In this document: positions 17,928-26,624 of the stretch, piece after piece
Numbering within the stretch: the stretch's first letter is position 1
How the letters are laid out: every line of letters begins with the position of its first letter
Made by a program: the position numbers and the translations under genes
Notes under the pieces: model-generated
The model's database searches: none
Seen by the model: the letters and a program-made list of their open reading frames with translations, nothing else
What the model was told of the DNA's origin: nothing
Source: Gimesia aquarii
GTDB lineage: Bacteria; Planctomycetota; Planctomycetia; Planctomycetales; Planctomycetaceae
Direction of reading: 5' to 3'
Length of the DNA: 64,000 nucleotides
Assembly (NCBI RefSeq): GCF_007748195.1
Contig: NZ_CP037920.1
Span: forward strand, 1,531,536-1,595,535

Positions 17928-18284
17928 ATGGCTGCTGGTCACCGTCGTGTTGACATTGAGGAAGTCTCGGATGTCACCATTGCAAAGTTTATTGACAAGA
18001 AGATTCTTGATGAAGGAAACATCCAGATCATTGGGACTCAATTATTTGGACTTGTTGATGAAGATGGACGCAAAAAAATTGTTCTCGATTTTTCCAATGT
18101 AGAATATCTTTCCAGTGCTGCACTGGGGAAATTGATCACCTTGGATAAAAAAGTAAAAAAGGCAAAAGGCAAATTGAAACTTTGTTCAATTCGTCCCGAT
18201 ATCTATGAAGTGTTCGCTATTACCAGACTGAATCAACTTTTTGATATCGCTGAAACACAGGAAGCCGCTCTTGAAGGCTTTTAG
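17928..18284 (+). CDS. STAS-domain anti-sigma factor antagonist (RsbV/SpoIIAA-like)
   Basis: 118 aa, a single STAS domain. The phosphorylation loop is DFSNVEYLSSAALGKL; one of the two Ser at about 63-64 is the likely target of a partner kinase. The flanking strands (KIVLDFSNV, GKLKLCSI, LNQLFDIAETQEAAL) are typical of RsbV. It would bind an RsbW-like kinase and release a sigma factor or other client (family knowledge). The RsbW-like gene lies 209 bases downstream on the same strand. A poor ribosome site (GAGG 14 bases upstream) precedes the ATG. Confidence 0.88.
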   Translation: MAAGHRRVDIEEVSDVTIAKFIDKKILDEGNIQIIGTQLFGLVDEDGRKKIVLDFSNVEYLSSAALGKLITLDKKVKKAKGKLKLCSIRPDIYEVFAITRLNQLFDIAETQEAALEGF

Positions 18285-18493
18285 CTTTGGCCCGGCAATT
18301 GCGGAGTGGATGCTCTGCGAGATCATTGCCGCTCTATCAAAGCGAAAGTTGAGAGCAAACGTTGTGAGATGTTTAAAATTAGGGTAAATGAAAAATCATT
18401 CTTATTTGAACTTTATTCCTGAGTCGTAATTAATTAAATATCTCTAAATTTAGTAACTGCACAAACACCAGAAATCGTGTGCTGGCCAAATTC

Positions 18494-18937
18494 ATGTCAT
18501 CGGACGAATACTTTGAAGTAACGATTCCTAGCGACACCTCGGAAGGTCAGGCTGTGCAAGTCCAGATTGTCGAGGCACTTGAGGTACGTGAATACCCGGA
18601 ACGCGATGTCTTCGGAGTCCGCCTGGCTCTGGAAGAAGCGTTGGTAAATGCCATCAAACATGGCAATAGAATGTCGCCCGACAAGAGTGTGGAAATTAAA
18701 TGCTGGATCAACGATGAACGAGTTCGCGTCGAAATCCAGGATGAAGGCCCCGGCTTTAATCGGAGTGATGTTCCCGATCCGACATTACTCGAAAATCTCG
18801 AACGGCCCTGTGGACGCGGGATCATGCTGATGGGGGCCTTTATGAATCTTATCGAGTACAACGAGCAAGGCAACAAAGTCACTCTGGAAAAGATTAAAGG
18901 GGTTGCCCCGGAACAGCCCGATACAGAAGGTGAGTAA
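18494..18937 (+). CDS. RsbW-like serine-protein kinase (HATPase_c_2)
   Basis: 147 aa from the ATG at 18494; an in-frame GTG at 18479 is an alternative. The GHKL ATPase motifs are intact: N-box EEALVNAIKHGN, G1 DEGPGFN and G2 GRGIMLM. It should phosphorylate the STAS protein encoded just upstream and bind its client when that protein is phosphorylated. No sigma factor gene of the SigB type follows, which is usual in planctomycetes, so the client is unknown. Confidence 0.87.
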   Translation: MSSDEYFEVTIPSDTSEGQAVQVQIVEALEVREYPERDVFGVRLALEEALVNAIKHGNRMSPDKSVEIKCWINDERVRVEIQDEGPGFNRSDVPDPTLLENLERPCGRGIMLMGAFMNLIEYNEQGNKVTLEKIKGVAPEQPDTEGE

Positions 18938-19082
18938 TTCGAAATAGTTACGAAATTCTCATAATGCTAAAATTATTGGGAATTTTATCAAAACGCTGCT
19001 GTTAAGTTCGGTTGACTTCATCCTATCCTCACAATATCTTATACCTACACTGAGGTTAAGAATTTCTTAATCTTCAATCTAA

Positions 19083-19155
19083 TCCTCGATAGCTCAATCG
19101 GTAGAGCGAGCGGCTGTTAACCGCTAGGTTCAAGGTTCGAGTCCTTGTCGAGGAG
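19083..19155 (+). tRNA. tRNA-Asn (anticodon GTT)
   Basis: 73 bases that fold as a standard cloverleaf. The acceptor stem is TCCTCGA/TCGAGGA. The D-loop is AGCTCAATCGGTAGAGC. The anticodon stem AGCGG/CCGCT carries the loop CTGTTAA. The T-arm contains GGTTCGAGTCC. CCA is not encoded. The discriminator base is G. Confidence 0.95.
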
Positions 19156-19187
19156 CTTTTTAAAACAGGTCACGATCCAAATTACTA

Positions 19188-19221
19188 ACCCTCAGTCAGA
19201 AGTTGTTTTCTGACTGAGGGT
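19188..19221. terminator. 13-bp stem hairpin after tRNA-Asn
   Basis: ACCCTCAGTCAGA pairs perfectly with TCTGACTGAGGGT across an 8-base loop. The tail TTTCGTCT is a weak T-run for plus-strand transcripts from the tRNA. It may also end the convergent SDR transcript 50 bases further on. Confidence 0.7.
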
Positions 19222-19270
19222 TTCGTCTAGTGTTCTTGAGTGCGAACGATAAACTCGGCTGGCGTATGGT

Positions 19271-20014
19271 CTATTCTTCCGATGATTTTGCATTGATCAC
19301 GTTGTCGGCGAAACTTGCGTATGCTTCTCCGGCACCTTGAGCCATCGCGTCCGGATACACCAGAAAATCCCCCGATTCCAAGGCACCGATAAGAGCATCC
19401 GCTACCAAGTCGGGTGAAGGTGCACCATCACCCATCCCTGCGGAGTCTGACATGTCGGTCTTGAGTGGACCGGCAAGGATACTGATGACCTGTGTGCCCT
19501 GTTCGGCCCACGCTTCGCGAAGTCCTTGCGTCACTGAATACGCTGCTGCTTTTGAAGCACTGTAGGTGGTGAATGGTGTGAAGTTTTTCAGCGAAGCCAG
19601 CGAGTTCATCTGCGCTAGAGTTCCACCACCGTTGGCCTTCAAAACAGGTCCAAATGCTTGAGCAAGCCGAATCAATGGATAGACATTGCCTTCCATCTGA
19701 AACTGCAAACTTTTGACGGCGTCTTCGGCCAGCGGATCGGAAACATTGAGAACGCCCGCGTTGGACACGACGAGGTTGACGTCGGTGGCAATTTCAGCAG
19801 CGGCCACAGCCGTTTCTGGTCGAGTCAGATCAAACTCGATTGGAATAACACGGTCGCCATATCGTTCAATCAGTTCGTCAACCGACGCCAGATTTCTCAC
19901 GGCGGCATACACCTTTACCGCACCGGCTTCGAGTAAACCTTCGCTAATCGCCCGGCCAATACCACGATTCGCACCAGTTACCAATGCGACACTATTTTTA
20001 ATTGCAACACCCAT
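19271..20014 (-). CDS. Short-chain dehydrogenase/reductase
   Basis: 247 aa, classical SDR. It has the cofactor motif TGANRGIG (13-20), NAG at 85-87, catalytic Ser138, and YSASK with Tyr151 and Lys155. It likely oxidises or reduces a small carbonyl or hydroxyl compound with NAD(P)H; the substrate is unknown. The ATG at 20014 follows AAAGGAG. A longer frame is rejected because it would run back through the operator. The TetR-type operator TTGACCAATCAGTCAA lies 42 bases upstream of the start, tying it to the gene at 20209 and the TetR gene at 25689. Confidence 0.88.
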   Translation of the reverse strand: MGVAIKNSVALVTGANRGIGRAISEGLLEAGAVKVYAAVRNLASVDELIERYGDRVIPIEFDLTRPETAVAAAEIATDVNLVVSNAGVLNVSDPLAEDAVKSLQFQMEGNVYPLIRLAQAFGPVLKANGGGTLAQMNSLASLKNFTPFTTYSASKAAAYSVTQGLREAWAEQGTQVISILAGPLKTDMSDSAGMGDGAPSPDLVADALIGALESGDFLVYPDAMAQGAGEAYASFADNVINAKSSEE

Positions 20015-20055
20015 TTGTTTCTCCTTTATTTGGTGGGATGGCCACACGTTTTGTG

Positions 20056-20071
20056 TTGACCAATCAGTCAA
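20056..20071. promoter_or_regulatory. TetR-type operator upstream of the SDR gene
   Basis: TTGACCAATCAGTCAA. It shares the TTGAC and GTCAA arms and the central AATC with the sites at 20794 and 26318. Confidence 0.72.
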
Positions 20072-20208
20072 AATGGTTCAAAAAAATTTTACTTTAAGTT
20101 TGCTAGTTCCACTTGATCGAGCAATCCATGCTTAGCCGTGAAGTGTTTCATCATTGGCTGTTCCTGTAGTCAACTATTGCCAACGGTTTTGTATTATTGC
20201 ACACAGTG

Positions 20209-20775
20209 TTACCTGGCTAACTGACCTTCATGCAACCAGGCGTTGCTTACGAAAGCATCGTCGAGGGGAGTTTTCGCGACATGATTGGTGTAGTTCGATA
20301 GCACCTTCAAACCAGTGCCGAGAATTACATCAAAAACCGTTTGCTTGGAATAGCCAGCAGACAGCAACGCTTGCACATCGCTTTCATCTGGCCAGCCACG
20401 GCTGGTGTTGACCTTCTCAGCAAAGACACGCAAGGCTTCCAGTTTCGCGTCGGCGATAGGTGTGTTCTCGCGAAGTGCTGTGATGACGTCTTCGGGCACG
20501 CCTTTCATCTGCGAAATTGTCGTGTGTGCCGCCATGCAATAGATGCAACCATTAAGACGATTGTTGGTCATCAGAATGATTTGACGCTCGGTTTCAGTCA
20601 GGCTTGTCTTATCGAAGATCCCCGCCAATGTCATGTATCCTTCTAGCATCGCGGGCGATTCAGCCATCGTAGCTAACAGGTTGGGAAGAAATCCATAGGT
20701 CTTCTGAGCTCCTTCAACAAGCGGCTTGCTGGCGGCTGGTGCGGTTTCTGCGGTGTGTCGTGTGAACTGGGTCAT
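20209..20775 (-). CDS. Carboxymuconolactone decarboxylase family protein (AhpD-like)
   Basis: 188 aa, all-helical AhpD/CMD fold. The redox motif CIYCMAAH (Cys77, Cys80, His84) is intact, so a peroxidase-type or disulfide-linked role is more likely than decarboxylation. The start is ATG at 20775 with GGAGA upstream. An unusually exact TetR-type operator lies 19 bases before the start codon and a second one about 110 bases before it. With the SDR gene 195 bases downstream, it forms a small stress or detoxification group (inference). Confidence 0.88.
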   Translation of the reverse strand: MTQFTRHTAETAPAASKPLVEGAQKTYGFLPNLLATMAESPAMLEGYMTLAGIFDKTSLTETERQIILMTNNRLNGCIYCMAAHTTISQMKGVPEDVITALRENTPIADAKLEALRVFAEKVNTSRGWPDESDVQALLSAGYSKQTVFDVILGTGLKVLSNYTNHVAKTPLDDAFVSNAWLHEGQLAR

Positions 20776-20793
20776 TGTAATGTCTCCAAATCA

Positions 20794-20813
20794 TTTTGAC
20801 CAATCGGTCAAAA
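20794..20813. promoter_or_regulatory. TetR-type operator upstream of the AhpD-like gene
   Basis: A perfect dyad, TTTTGACC-AATC-GGTCAAAA. It is the best copy of the motif in the window. Confidence 0.78.
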
Positions 20814-20886
20814 CAAGGTTCAAAAAAAGGGGAGCAAGCTCCTCCAACAAGTCACATGCTTGTCACTACATAAAAACTATATCGTG

Positions 20887-20906
20887 TTTTGAACGATCGG
20901 TCAATA
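20887..20906. promoter_or_regulatory. Second TetR-type operator upstream of the AhpD-like gene
   Basis: TTTTGAACGATCGGTCAATA has the GATCGGTCAA half intact and the other arm degenerate (TTGAAC). It lies 93 bases from the first site. Confidence 0.55.
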
Positions 20907-21078
20907 CTATTTTTAAAAAAAATTTTTGCAAACTTTTTTAGAGATAGTTTTGCCTTGTTGAAAAGTTATTTCACTATTTTTCATCTGGTTATTAACGCCG
21001 CAGGACAAATTTTGGAACCTAAAGTCCTGCTTCGGTAAACAGTAGTTTTTCTAACCGAGTTGACAATGCTGAACGCTG

Positions 21079-21903
21079 TTATTGACTATTTTCCTTTTTT
21101 TCTTTTTTATTTACCAATTTTTCATGTTGTGCCTTTAATGCCTCCAGTCTCTCTTGTTCTACCTTTTCTGCCTCCAGTCTCTCTTGGAATAACTTTTCAC
21201 CAAGCTTAGACCGTTTCTCCTCGGCTTTCTTAACCTCTTTGGACTTCACGTCAATCCATACGGTCGCTTCATACTCTTTTGTCTCGTCTGTTAAACTAAG
21301 CTTTAATAAATTTTTGTCCCATTGAAATCCTGTCACAATGGGTCTCGGACCTCCGGAACTACCAAAACCATCGGCAAACACTATTGAATCTTTGATCACA
21401 CCTTTCAAATTTGTCTTTACTTTATTAGCTGGGTAAGCACCTAGGTAAAAAGAGCCGCCCGTGACATCTTTTTCAAAACGATTGGTGAGATCAGGTGAAG
21501 GCGATTTCGGGTCATGATTCAGAATACTCTCAGTCCAAATAATTACATGTTCGACGACAAAAAAACCCAGAATTTTATTTTCAATCTCCAGGTATCCGTT
21601 CCGTTCAGGTCCCACCCAGATACTCCCTGATTCTGAATCGGAGAATGCGGTCACTGGTGTCGTAAAATTATCTGGACCATCACTGAATTCGTAATTTGTT
21701 CTTTTCGCATTGATAACAACTGCCGGCTGCTTACCGGATCGAAGTAACTTAACTTTAGAAGCTTCCCACTCACCAACTTGCTTCTTTTTAATTTTTTCCG
21801 GGATTCCAAAGCGTTTATTTCTCTGTGCATTTTCATTCTGCTCACACCCTGCAAGCAATACAAACATCAGGGCGCAACAAGTTAGTAAATGCGAGATGGA
21901 CAT
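21079..21903 (-). CDS. Lipoprotein of unknown function with coiled-coil tail
   Basis: 274 aa. The type II signal ends in LLAGC (residues 16-20). The body of about 190 residues (VGEWEASKVKLLRSGKQPAV, then GPERNGYLEIENKILGFFVV) suggests a beta-rich domain I do not recognise. The last 55 residues are a charged coiled coil with two copies of a QERLEA repeat. The DNA there repeats GCCTCCAGTCTCTCTTG twice at about 21140-21186. It is preceded by no operator, and nothing links it to its neighbours. Confidence 0.68.
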   Translation of the reverse strand: MSISHLLTCCALMFVLLAGCEQNENAQRNKRFGIPEKIKKKQVGEWEASKVKLLRSGKQPAVVINAKRTNYEFSDGPDNFTTPVTAFSDSESGSIWVGPERNGYLEIENKILGFFVVEHVIIWTESILNHDPKSPSPDLTNRFEKDVTGGSFYLGAYPANKVKTNLKGVIKDSIVFADGFGSSGGPRPIVTGFQWDKNLLKLSLTDETKEYEATVWIDVKSKEVKKAEEKRSKLGEKLFQERLEAEKVEQERLEALKAQHEKLVNKKEKKENSQ

Positions 21904-22143
21904 CGAATCATTCCTTAATAACCTCTGTTAAAAAGTGGAAATTGTATCTCGTTGGTTGCGAGTGTTTCTATCATATCCTAAATAAGCGAATTGCCCAATA
22001 TCATAAATAAGTGAGTTGCCCACCATTTTTGTAACGTCACCAGCCCCACCATCATAAGCAGTTATGTCGTAGCACAACTGCAAGTGTCAATGCCTCAGAT
22101 AACAGCACCAGGGCCATCGGTTTTTTGTAAATCCATCTTAATC
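21904..22143. other. Short gene-free stretch upstream of the BlaI/M56 operon
   Basis: No supportable gene. It contains two near-identical 14-mers, CCTAAATAAGCGAATTGCCCA-like (21976-) and ATAAATAAGTGAGTTGCCCA (22002-), apparently a short degenerate direct repeat. Confidence 0.4.
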
Positions 22144-22190
22144 ACGACATTTGTCTTTTTTAACATTGACATAACGACATTTGTCGTTAT
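22144..22190. promoter_or_regulatory. Tandem BlaI-type operators
   Basis: ATAACGACA-TT-TGTCGTTAT at 22171-22190 is a perfect 20-base dyad that ends 10 bases before the BlaI start. ACGACATTTGTC at 22144-22155 is a second copy of the same core, 31 bases upstream. Autoregulation by the adjacent repressor is the natural reading. Confidence 0.72.
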
Positions 22191-22200
22191 TAATGAAAGC

Positions 22201-22617
22201 ATGAATCATCAAAAAGAAAAAATCCCGGATGCCGAACGTGACGTTCTCGTTTGTCTGAACCAGTTGGAAGAGGCGACTGTCAAAGAGATCTGTGAAGCCC
22301 TGACTCCAGTGCGCAAGATGGAACCATCCTCCGTCATGACCTTATTGAAACGACTGGAGTCCCGAAAACTCGTTACCAAACGCAAGGCTGAAAAAGGCAA
22401 GGCGTTTCTCTTCCGCTCGACGCCGGAGTCAATCCGTGCATACCGTCATCTGATGAACGACTTATTTCAAGGCGTTTTTGGGGGCGATACGCTCTCGTTT
22501 ATGGCTTCGTTCTTCGAAACACGCAAGCCGACAGAAAAAGAAATCGAACAGCTGCATCAACTCCTTGACGATGTTCGGACCAAAAAGCAAAAGTCGAAAA
22601 AGAAGAGGAACCAGTGA
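22201..22617 (+). CDS. BlaI/MecI/CopY-family transcriptional repressor
   Basis: 138 aa from the ATG at 22201; longer in-frame starts would run through the operators. The winged-helix DNA-binding domain (IPDAERDVLVCLNQLEEATV ... SSVMTLLKRLESRKLVTKRK) and the C-terminal dimerisation helix with a Lys-rich end are as in MecI/BlaI. It is expected to be cleaved or released when the M56 partner encoded next is activated. The stop TGA shares a base with the ATG of the M56 gene. Confidence 0.87.
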   Translation: MNHQKEKIPDAERDVLVCLNQLEEATVKEICEALTPVRKMEPSSVMTLLKRLESRKLVTKRKAEKGKAFLFRSTPESIRAYRHLMNDLFQGVFGGDTLSFMASFFETRKPTEKEIEQLHQLLDDVRTKKQKSKKKRNQ

Positions 22618-25577
22618 TGAATGCATTCAACTATTTTTCCTCCGAATGGATTCATTCGATGCAATCTGCCGGCTGGCAGGCACTGTTGATCGCTGTACTG
22701 GTATTTGTATTATTGATTCTGACACGCCGTTTCATAAGCGCACAACTTCGGTATGCAATCTTACTCCTGGTCCTGCTGAAATTTATGACTCCGCCGTTCT
22801 TGATTCTCTCCACCGGTTTCATTTCACAATACTCGACGATACGTTTCCAGCCAATCAGATCAGAAATAATCTCTTTGGATGCGTCAGCACAGACAATAAA
22901 TGCTTCCACAACCTCTCAACCCAGCAATCAAACGAAAAACAGTTCCCCCCTTGTCGCAAAAAAGCTTGAAGTAATAAAAAACGGACCTGGTTCAAACCGT
23001 TCAGTGATGACTGAAGTATCCAAACCAAAACCGAAATTCCCATGGTCTACTCTGCTGATGTCCGTCTACTTATTCGGTACGACTGCATTCGCGGCATTAC
23101 TCATTCATCGCTACCGATTAGTTCGACGAGTTGTGCGCGCGGGCGAAATCCAGAAAGACGGTTTTTTGTGGTCTGAACTGGAACGAATCGCGAAGCAGTT
23201 AAAAATGAAATCCATTCCCCAATTACGCATCTCAGACCAAACAGACGCCCCATTCGCGATGGGAGTCTTCCGACCGGTCGTTGTACTGCCACGTCTCATT
23301 GAAACGCAATTGCAGCCAGATCAACTCACCATCGTGATTGCACACGAATTAGCACATATCCGTCGACGTGATTTATTGATTGGCTGGTTCGAAACGCTGG
23401 TGAGTCTTGTCTGGTGGTTTCATCCGGCAATGTGGTGGCTCAGAAAAGCTCTGAGACAGACCCGCGAAGATTGTTGTGACGATATTCTCCTTACAAATCA
23501 ACTTGCTGAGCCAGAACGATATTGTGAAACATTAATTGATGCCGCCAGTCATCAGTCAACAAAACTGGCAGAACCACTGGTGCTCGGTTTTGTTCGCAAG
23601 GAGCATCCTGTCGCCCGACGGATTCGCCGTCTGATGAACGGTTCTCTCTTCAGAGCAGACCGCCTGCGTTTTTCAGCCAGCATCGTGACCCTGGTATTGG
23701 CGTTCATTCTGCTCCCCGGTATGCGACAGGACCGTCAGAAACCTGTAACCCAAACCACACTGGAAGGATTGTTCGGGTGGCATAACCTTTCGTTTCAGCT
23801 CGATCCCAGTGAAGAAGCCGTCATTAAAAAATGCAATAAGATCGCCCGAACATACTTCTCGACAATCGGTAATAAAAAGAAAAAATTCTCGCTCATCGAA
23901 ACGCGTGAGAAACTAGAAGCGATTTTGAGTGAGCACCCGGATTGTTTTTACGCACAATATTTACTCGGAACCTGGTACCGCTTAAACGGCGATCTCGAAC
24001 GATCCACCCAACTGTTGAATGAATCACTGGTCAACGCTCCTGTGGTCCTCACACAAAGCTACAAACTCGGTAATGGCAAGCCAATTCAGGGAGTCGAAAT
24101 TCCTGGAATCGAAATCGAGTGCAATCGGGTTCAGAATCACTCTCTGGATCCCAGTCTGAAAATGAAATTTGTGGGACTGATCACGGATTCTAATGGCATG
24201 GTTCACCTGCCAGTCTACGACACCATCTATCGCACTTTTTCTCAGTCATATCCTGTAGGCTATTACGCAGAATTCAAAAACCTCGGTTGGTTCCGATCGA
24301 ATTCACTCAATGGTGAATTACCTGATGTCATGGTCTGGCGGCCTTGGTCAAAGCCCCGCAACTTCACACGCACGGCCGCTGAGTCTCAGTGGCTTCGTGA
24401 TGCGGAAGGTACGGATACGCTGCAACTCGAATCTGGACCTAATACATACACAATCGGGGATGTTTCACGAGTTCAGTCTGACGGCACATTCACAATCGAA
24501 AACGGAAAAGGAGAAAGCCTGTCTTCATTCCCAACAGATTTACCAGACATCAAAAATGCGACATTTATGGACCATGCCATGATCAAGTTATCAAGCCCGG
24601 AGCCATCTCGTTTTGAAGTTGCCGAGGTGCATATTCTTGATTCGCAGACAAAGATTCCTTTACAACAATTCCAGAGCGGTGCTGGATATACCTGGAAAGA
24701 CAAATCGAATTTTCGACTGTTCTCGATGTGGGATAAGTTACCAGATATGGTCGATCTTGTTCTGAATGTCTACAATTATGATCAAAATGTCTTCCGTTAT
24801 AACATTCAGCCCAAAATCGGCACAACTGTATTACAGGATGGATTTTCTTGTAAAATTTCGCATCTCATTGCGGGACATCACATCGGCTGGGGGACACGTG
24901 AAGGATTTTACGGAGAAGTCCAGAGTCCTGGTAGCACATCTGAAATAATCATTGACATCATAGGAACCAAGCGGAAGCGCGTTTCGCTTTGGGTCGTTTC
25001 GAAAGAGGGACGAAAGGTGAATCTAAAAAATGATGTCTGGAATCCTGCAATTGTCAACGGCAGTCCACCGATTGATATCATGATGCCACTCGATGAAATC
25101 GACCACTTTGAGCTGCTGCCTTCCGTCAAGCCAGTAAAGATCTACTTTGAAAAGATCCAGCTACCTGCTCGTAAGGCCCCTTTGGACCAACAACTGCCTT
25201 TGATCGAATTTCCCGTCGAAGGGGTCGCTCGGAAATTCACAACAGACACTTTAAGCCCGTTGATAGTACATTTCGAAAGTCAACGCGGAGATGTCAACGA
25301 TTTTTGTAGTTGTGGTAGCCAAGATTATTCTTTTTATTCTGAAAAGCCGGAAGACAAACGCTTGCGGGAAACGAAATCAACACTGACTTGGAATTATTTC
25401 GCTACCATCGATTTAAATCATCGGCAGGAAATCTTCGATAATTCTGGAATAGGAAAGACTCGCGGTTCCACAATTTGTAGTAGCCACTGGGGAACCGCCA
25501 GTATAACATTATGGGACGCGCCCTTGGAAACAATGGAATCCGTCCGCTTACAATTCCTGCCGAAGACAGCAGACTAA
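22617..25577 (+). CDS. BlaR1-like M56 metallopeptidase sensor with large periplasmic extension
   Basis: 986 aa. The N-terminal part has the M56 layout: TM segments near residues 12-32, 35-60 and 145-165, then the zinc motif HELAH (about 242-246) and a second metal-ligand region with the CCDD segment. A fourth TM lies at about 350-370. The remaining 600 residues replace the penicillin-binding sensor of BlaR1. They start with a possible TPR-like helix pair (LEAILSEHPDCFYAQYLLGTWYRLNG), followed by long beta-rich regions that I do not recognise. It is coupled to the upstream repressor by a one-base overlap. It likely senses an extracytoplasmic signal and inactivates that repressor (inference from family). 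Confidence 0.82.
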   Translation: MNAFNYFSSEWIHSMQSAGWQALLIAVLVFVLLILTRRFISAQLRYAILLLVLLKFMTPPFLILSTGFISQYSTIRFQPIRSEIISLDASAQTINASTTSQPSNQTKNSSPLVAKKLEVIKNGPGSNRSVMTEVSKPKPKFPWSTLLMSVYLFGTTAFAALLIHRYRLVRRVVRAGEIQKDGFLWSELERIAKQLKMKSIPQLRISDQTDAPFAMGVFRPVVVLPRLIETQLQPDQLTIVIAHELAHIRRRDLLIGWFETLVSLVWWFHPAMWWLRKALRQTREDCCDDILLTNQLAEPERYCETLIDAASHQSTKLAEPLVLGFVRKEHPVARRIRRLMNGSLFRADRLRFSASIVTLVLAFILLPGMRQDRQKPVTQTTLEGLFGWHNLSFQLDPSEEAVIKKCNKIARTYFSTIGNKKKKFSLIETREKLEAILSEHPDCFYAQYLLGTWYRLNGDLERSTQLLNESLVNAPVVLTQSYKLGNGKPIQGVEIPGIEIECNRVQNHSLDPSLKMKFVGLITDSNGMVHLPVYDTIYRTFSQSYPVGYYAEFKNLGWFRSNSLNGELPDVMVWRPWSKPRNFTRTAAESQWLRDAEGTDTLQLESGPNTYTIGDVSRVQSDGTFTIENGKGESLSSFPTDLPDIKNATFMDHAMIKLSSPEPSRFEVAEVHILDSQTKIPLQQFQSGAGYTWKDKSNFRLFSMWDKLPDMVDLVLNVYNYDQNVFRYNIQPKIGTTVLQDGFSCKISHLIAGHHIGWGTREGFYGEVQSPGSTSEIIIDIIGTKRKRVSLWVVSKEGRKVNLKNDVWNPAIVNGSPPIDIMMPLDEIDHFELLPSVKPVKIYFEKIQLPARKAPLDQQLPLIEFPVEGVARKFTTDTLSPLIVHFESQRGDVNDFCSCGSQDYSFYSEKPEDKRLRETKSTLTWNYFATIDLNHRQEIFDNSGIGKTRGSTICSSHWGTASITLWDAPLETMESVRLQFLPKTAD

Positions 25578-25688
25578 TAGTACCATGGAACGGCGTCTCT
25601 TTCTGCAAGTTCAGCCGGGTTCTTACCAAGTTCCTCATATTAAAGCGCACTCAGCCGGTGGACTTCCCACCACTTCTAGTCATCCACC

Positions 25689-26273
25689 TTAAGAAATCAG
25701 GGATTTCGCCTGCTGAGAGACTTGTTTTAAGGCTGCTTTGCTGAGCACCCCTCGGCTCATCACTCGAATTCCGACCACGAGTGTGAGCAGTGTTTTGGCA
25801 GTTGGCCGCGGCTGAACCGTCTCTGGAATCTGGCCAGCATTCTGACCACGTTTGATGAGTCGCTCAAAGAAAGAAGCGAACTCATCCATACCTTGAGTGA
25901 CCAGTGTTCGTACCGCTTCGCTATAGTGGGTGATGTTTAATGCCGTGTTGACTAGCAAACAACCTTTTTTCTCGGTATCAGCCATTGCCTGTTGGACGAG
26001 AGAGTCAAACAAGGTATTGAATGCTATCATTGGGCTTTCAATCGCTTCGAGCTGCTTCAAAAATACGGCCCTTTGCTCTTGGTCGTATTTTTGCAAAGAG
26101 AGGAAGAATAGTTCTTGCTTGCCATCTCCAAAGGCGTTGTACAAACTTCCCCTCTTCAGCCCCGTTGCTTCGGTCAAATCGGAAATCGAAGTTGCCTCAT
26201 ATCCCTTATTCCAAAATACGTCCATGACGCTTTCGATTACGTCCGATTCGTCAAATGATTTTTCCCATGGCAT
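25689..26273 (-). CDS. TetR/AcrR-family transcriptional regulator
   Basis: 194 aa from the ATG at 26273, with GGAGG 8 bases upstream; the frame could be extended 11 codons. The N-terminal HTH is standard: VIESVMDVFWNKGYEATSIS, then LTEATGLKRGSLYNAFGDGK. The C-terminal domain resembles the YxaF/AcrR group (LLVNTALN, FERLIKRGQNAGQI). An operator TTGACTAATCGGTCAA sits 45 bases upstream, identical in design to the sites at 20056 and 20794. It is therefore a good candidate for the repressor of the SDR and AhpD-like genes 5 kb away. Part of its 5' end is duplicated at about 30045-30084. Confidence 0.88.
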   Translation of the reverse strand: MPWEKSFDESDVIESVMDVFWNKGYEATSISDLTEATGLKRGSLYNAFGDGKQELFFLSLQKYDQEQRAVFLKQLEAIESPMIAFNTLFDSLVQQAMADTEKKGCLLVNTALNITHYSEAVRTLVTQGMDEFASFFERLIKRGQNAGQIPETVQPRPTAKTLLTLVVGIRVMSRGVLSKAALKQVSQQAKSLIS

Positions 26274-26317
26274 CGTGAAGTCCTCCAAAGTTGCTTTCAG
26301 TGACATTATACACTGTG

Positions 26318-26333
26318 TTGACTAATCGGTCAA
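26318..26333. promoter_or_regulatory. TetR-type operator upstream of tetR
   Basis: TTGACTAATCGGTCAA, 45 bases before the chosen tetR start. Autoregulation is likely. Confidence 0.75.
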
Positions 26334-26536
26334 AATATGACACTATGTTTATCAAGAACCAAATAATTTTTAATGAAACATAAATCTCGTACACGGCAGC
26401 ACTAAAGACTTCGCACACTCTGATTCTAACTCGTTACGAACGTCGACCTCTAGTCACTTAAAAATCAGGGTCACTCTTGCCCTACGGACACCAGAGTGTT
26501 GGTCGACGAAAGAAGTTCGACCTATAATCTTCGTCT

Positions 26537-26615
26537 ATGAACATAAAATCAAATGACCATCGACAAACAAAATCAAAAATGAAAATTTGGTTCACATTGT
26601 GGCCTTTGTTAATGA
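26537..26615 (+). pseudogene. Truncated 5' end of a second DUF2961-type gene
   Basis: ATG at 26537 and ATG at 26579 match, with the same 42-base spacing, the two starts of the gene at 30424. The first residues MKIWFTLWPLL parallel its signal peptide MKLRATLWLLL. Similarity is then lost and an IS-type remnant follows. The promoter is preserved (TTGGTC, 18 bases, TATAAT), so a transcript may still be made. Confidence 0.7.
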
Positions 26616-26624
26616 GACACCAAA

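Larger units (their letters stand above)
26202..26615. repeat. Segmental duplication, copy 1
   Basis: About 410 bases that recur at 30045-30460. They cover the 5' end of tetR, its operator, about 200 bases of non-coding DNA, and a promoter and gene start. Over 26453-26581 versus 30297-30426 I count only about 7 differences; the tetR end is more diverged. Confidence 0.88.

Noticed and set aside
21001-21029. CAGGAC/GTCCTG inverted repeat after the AhpD-like region as a terminator
   Set aside because: Only 6 bp of stem, a 17-base loop and no T-run on either strand.
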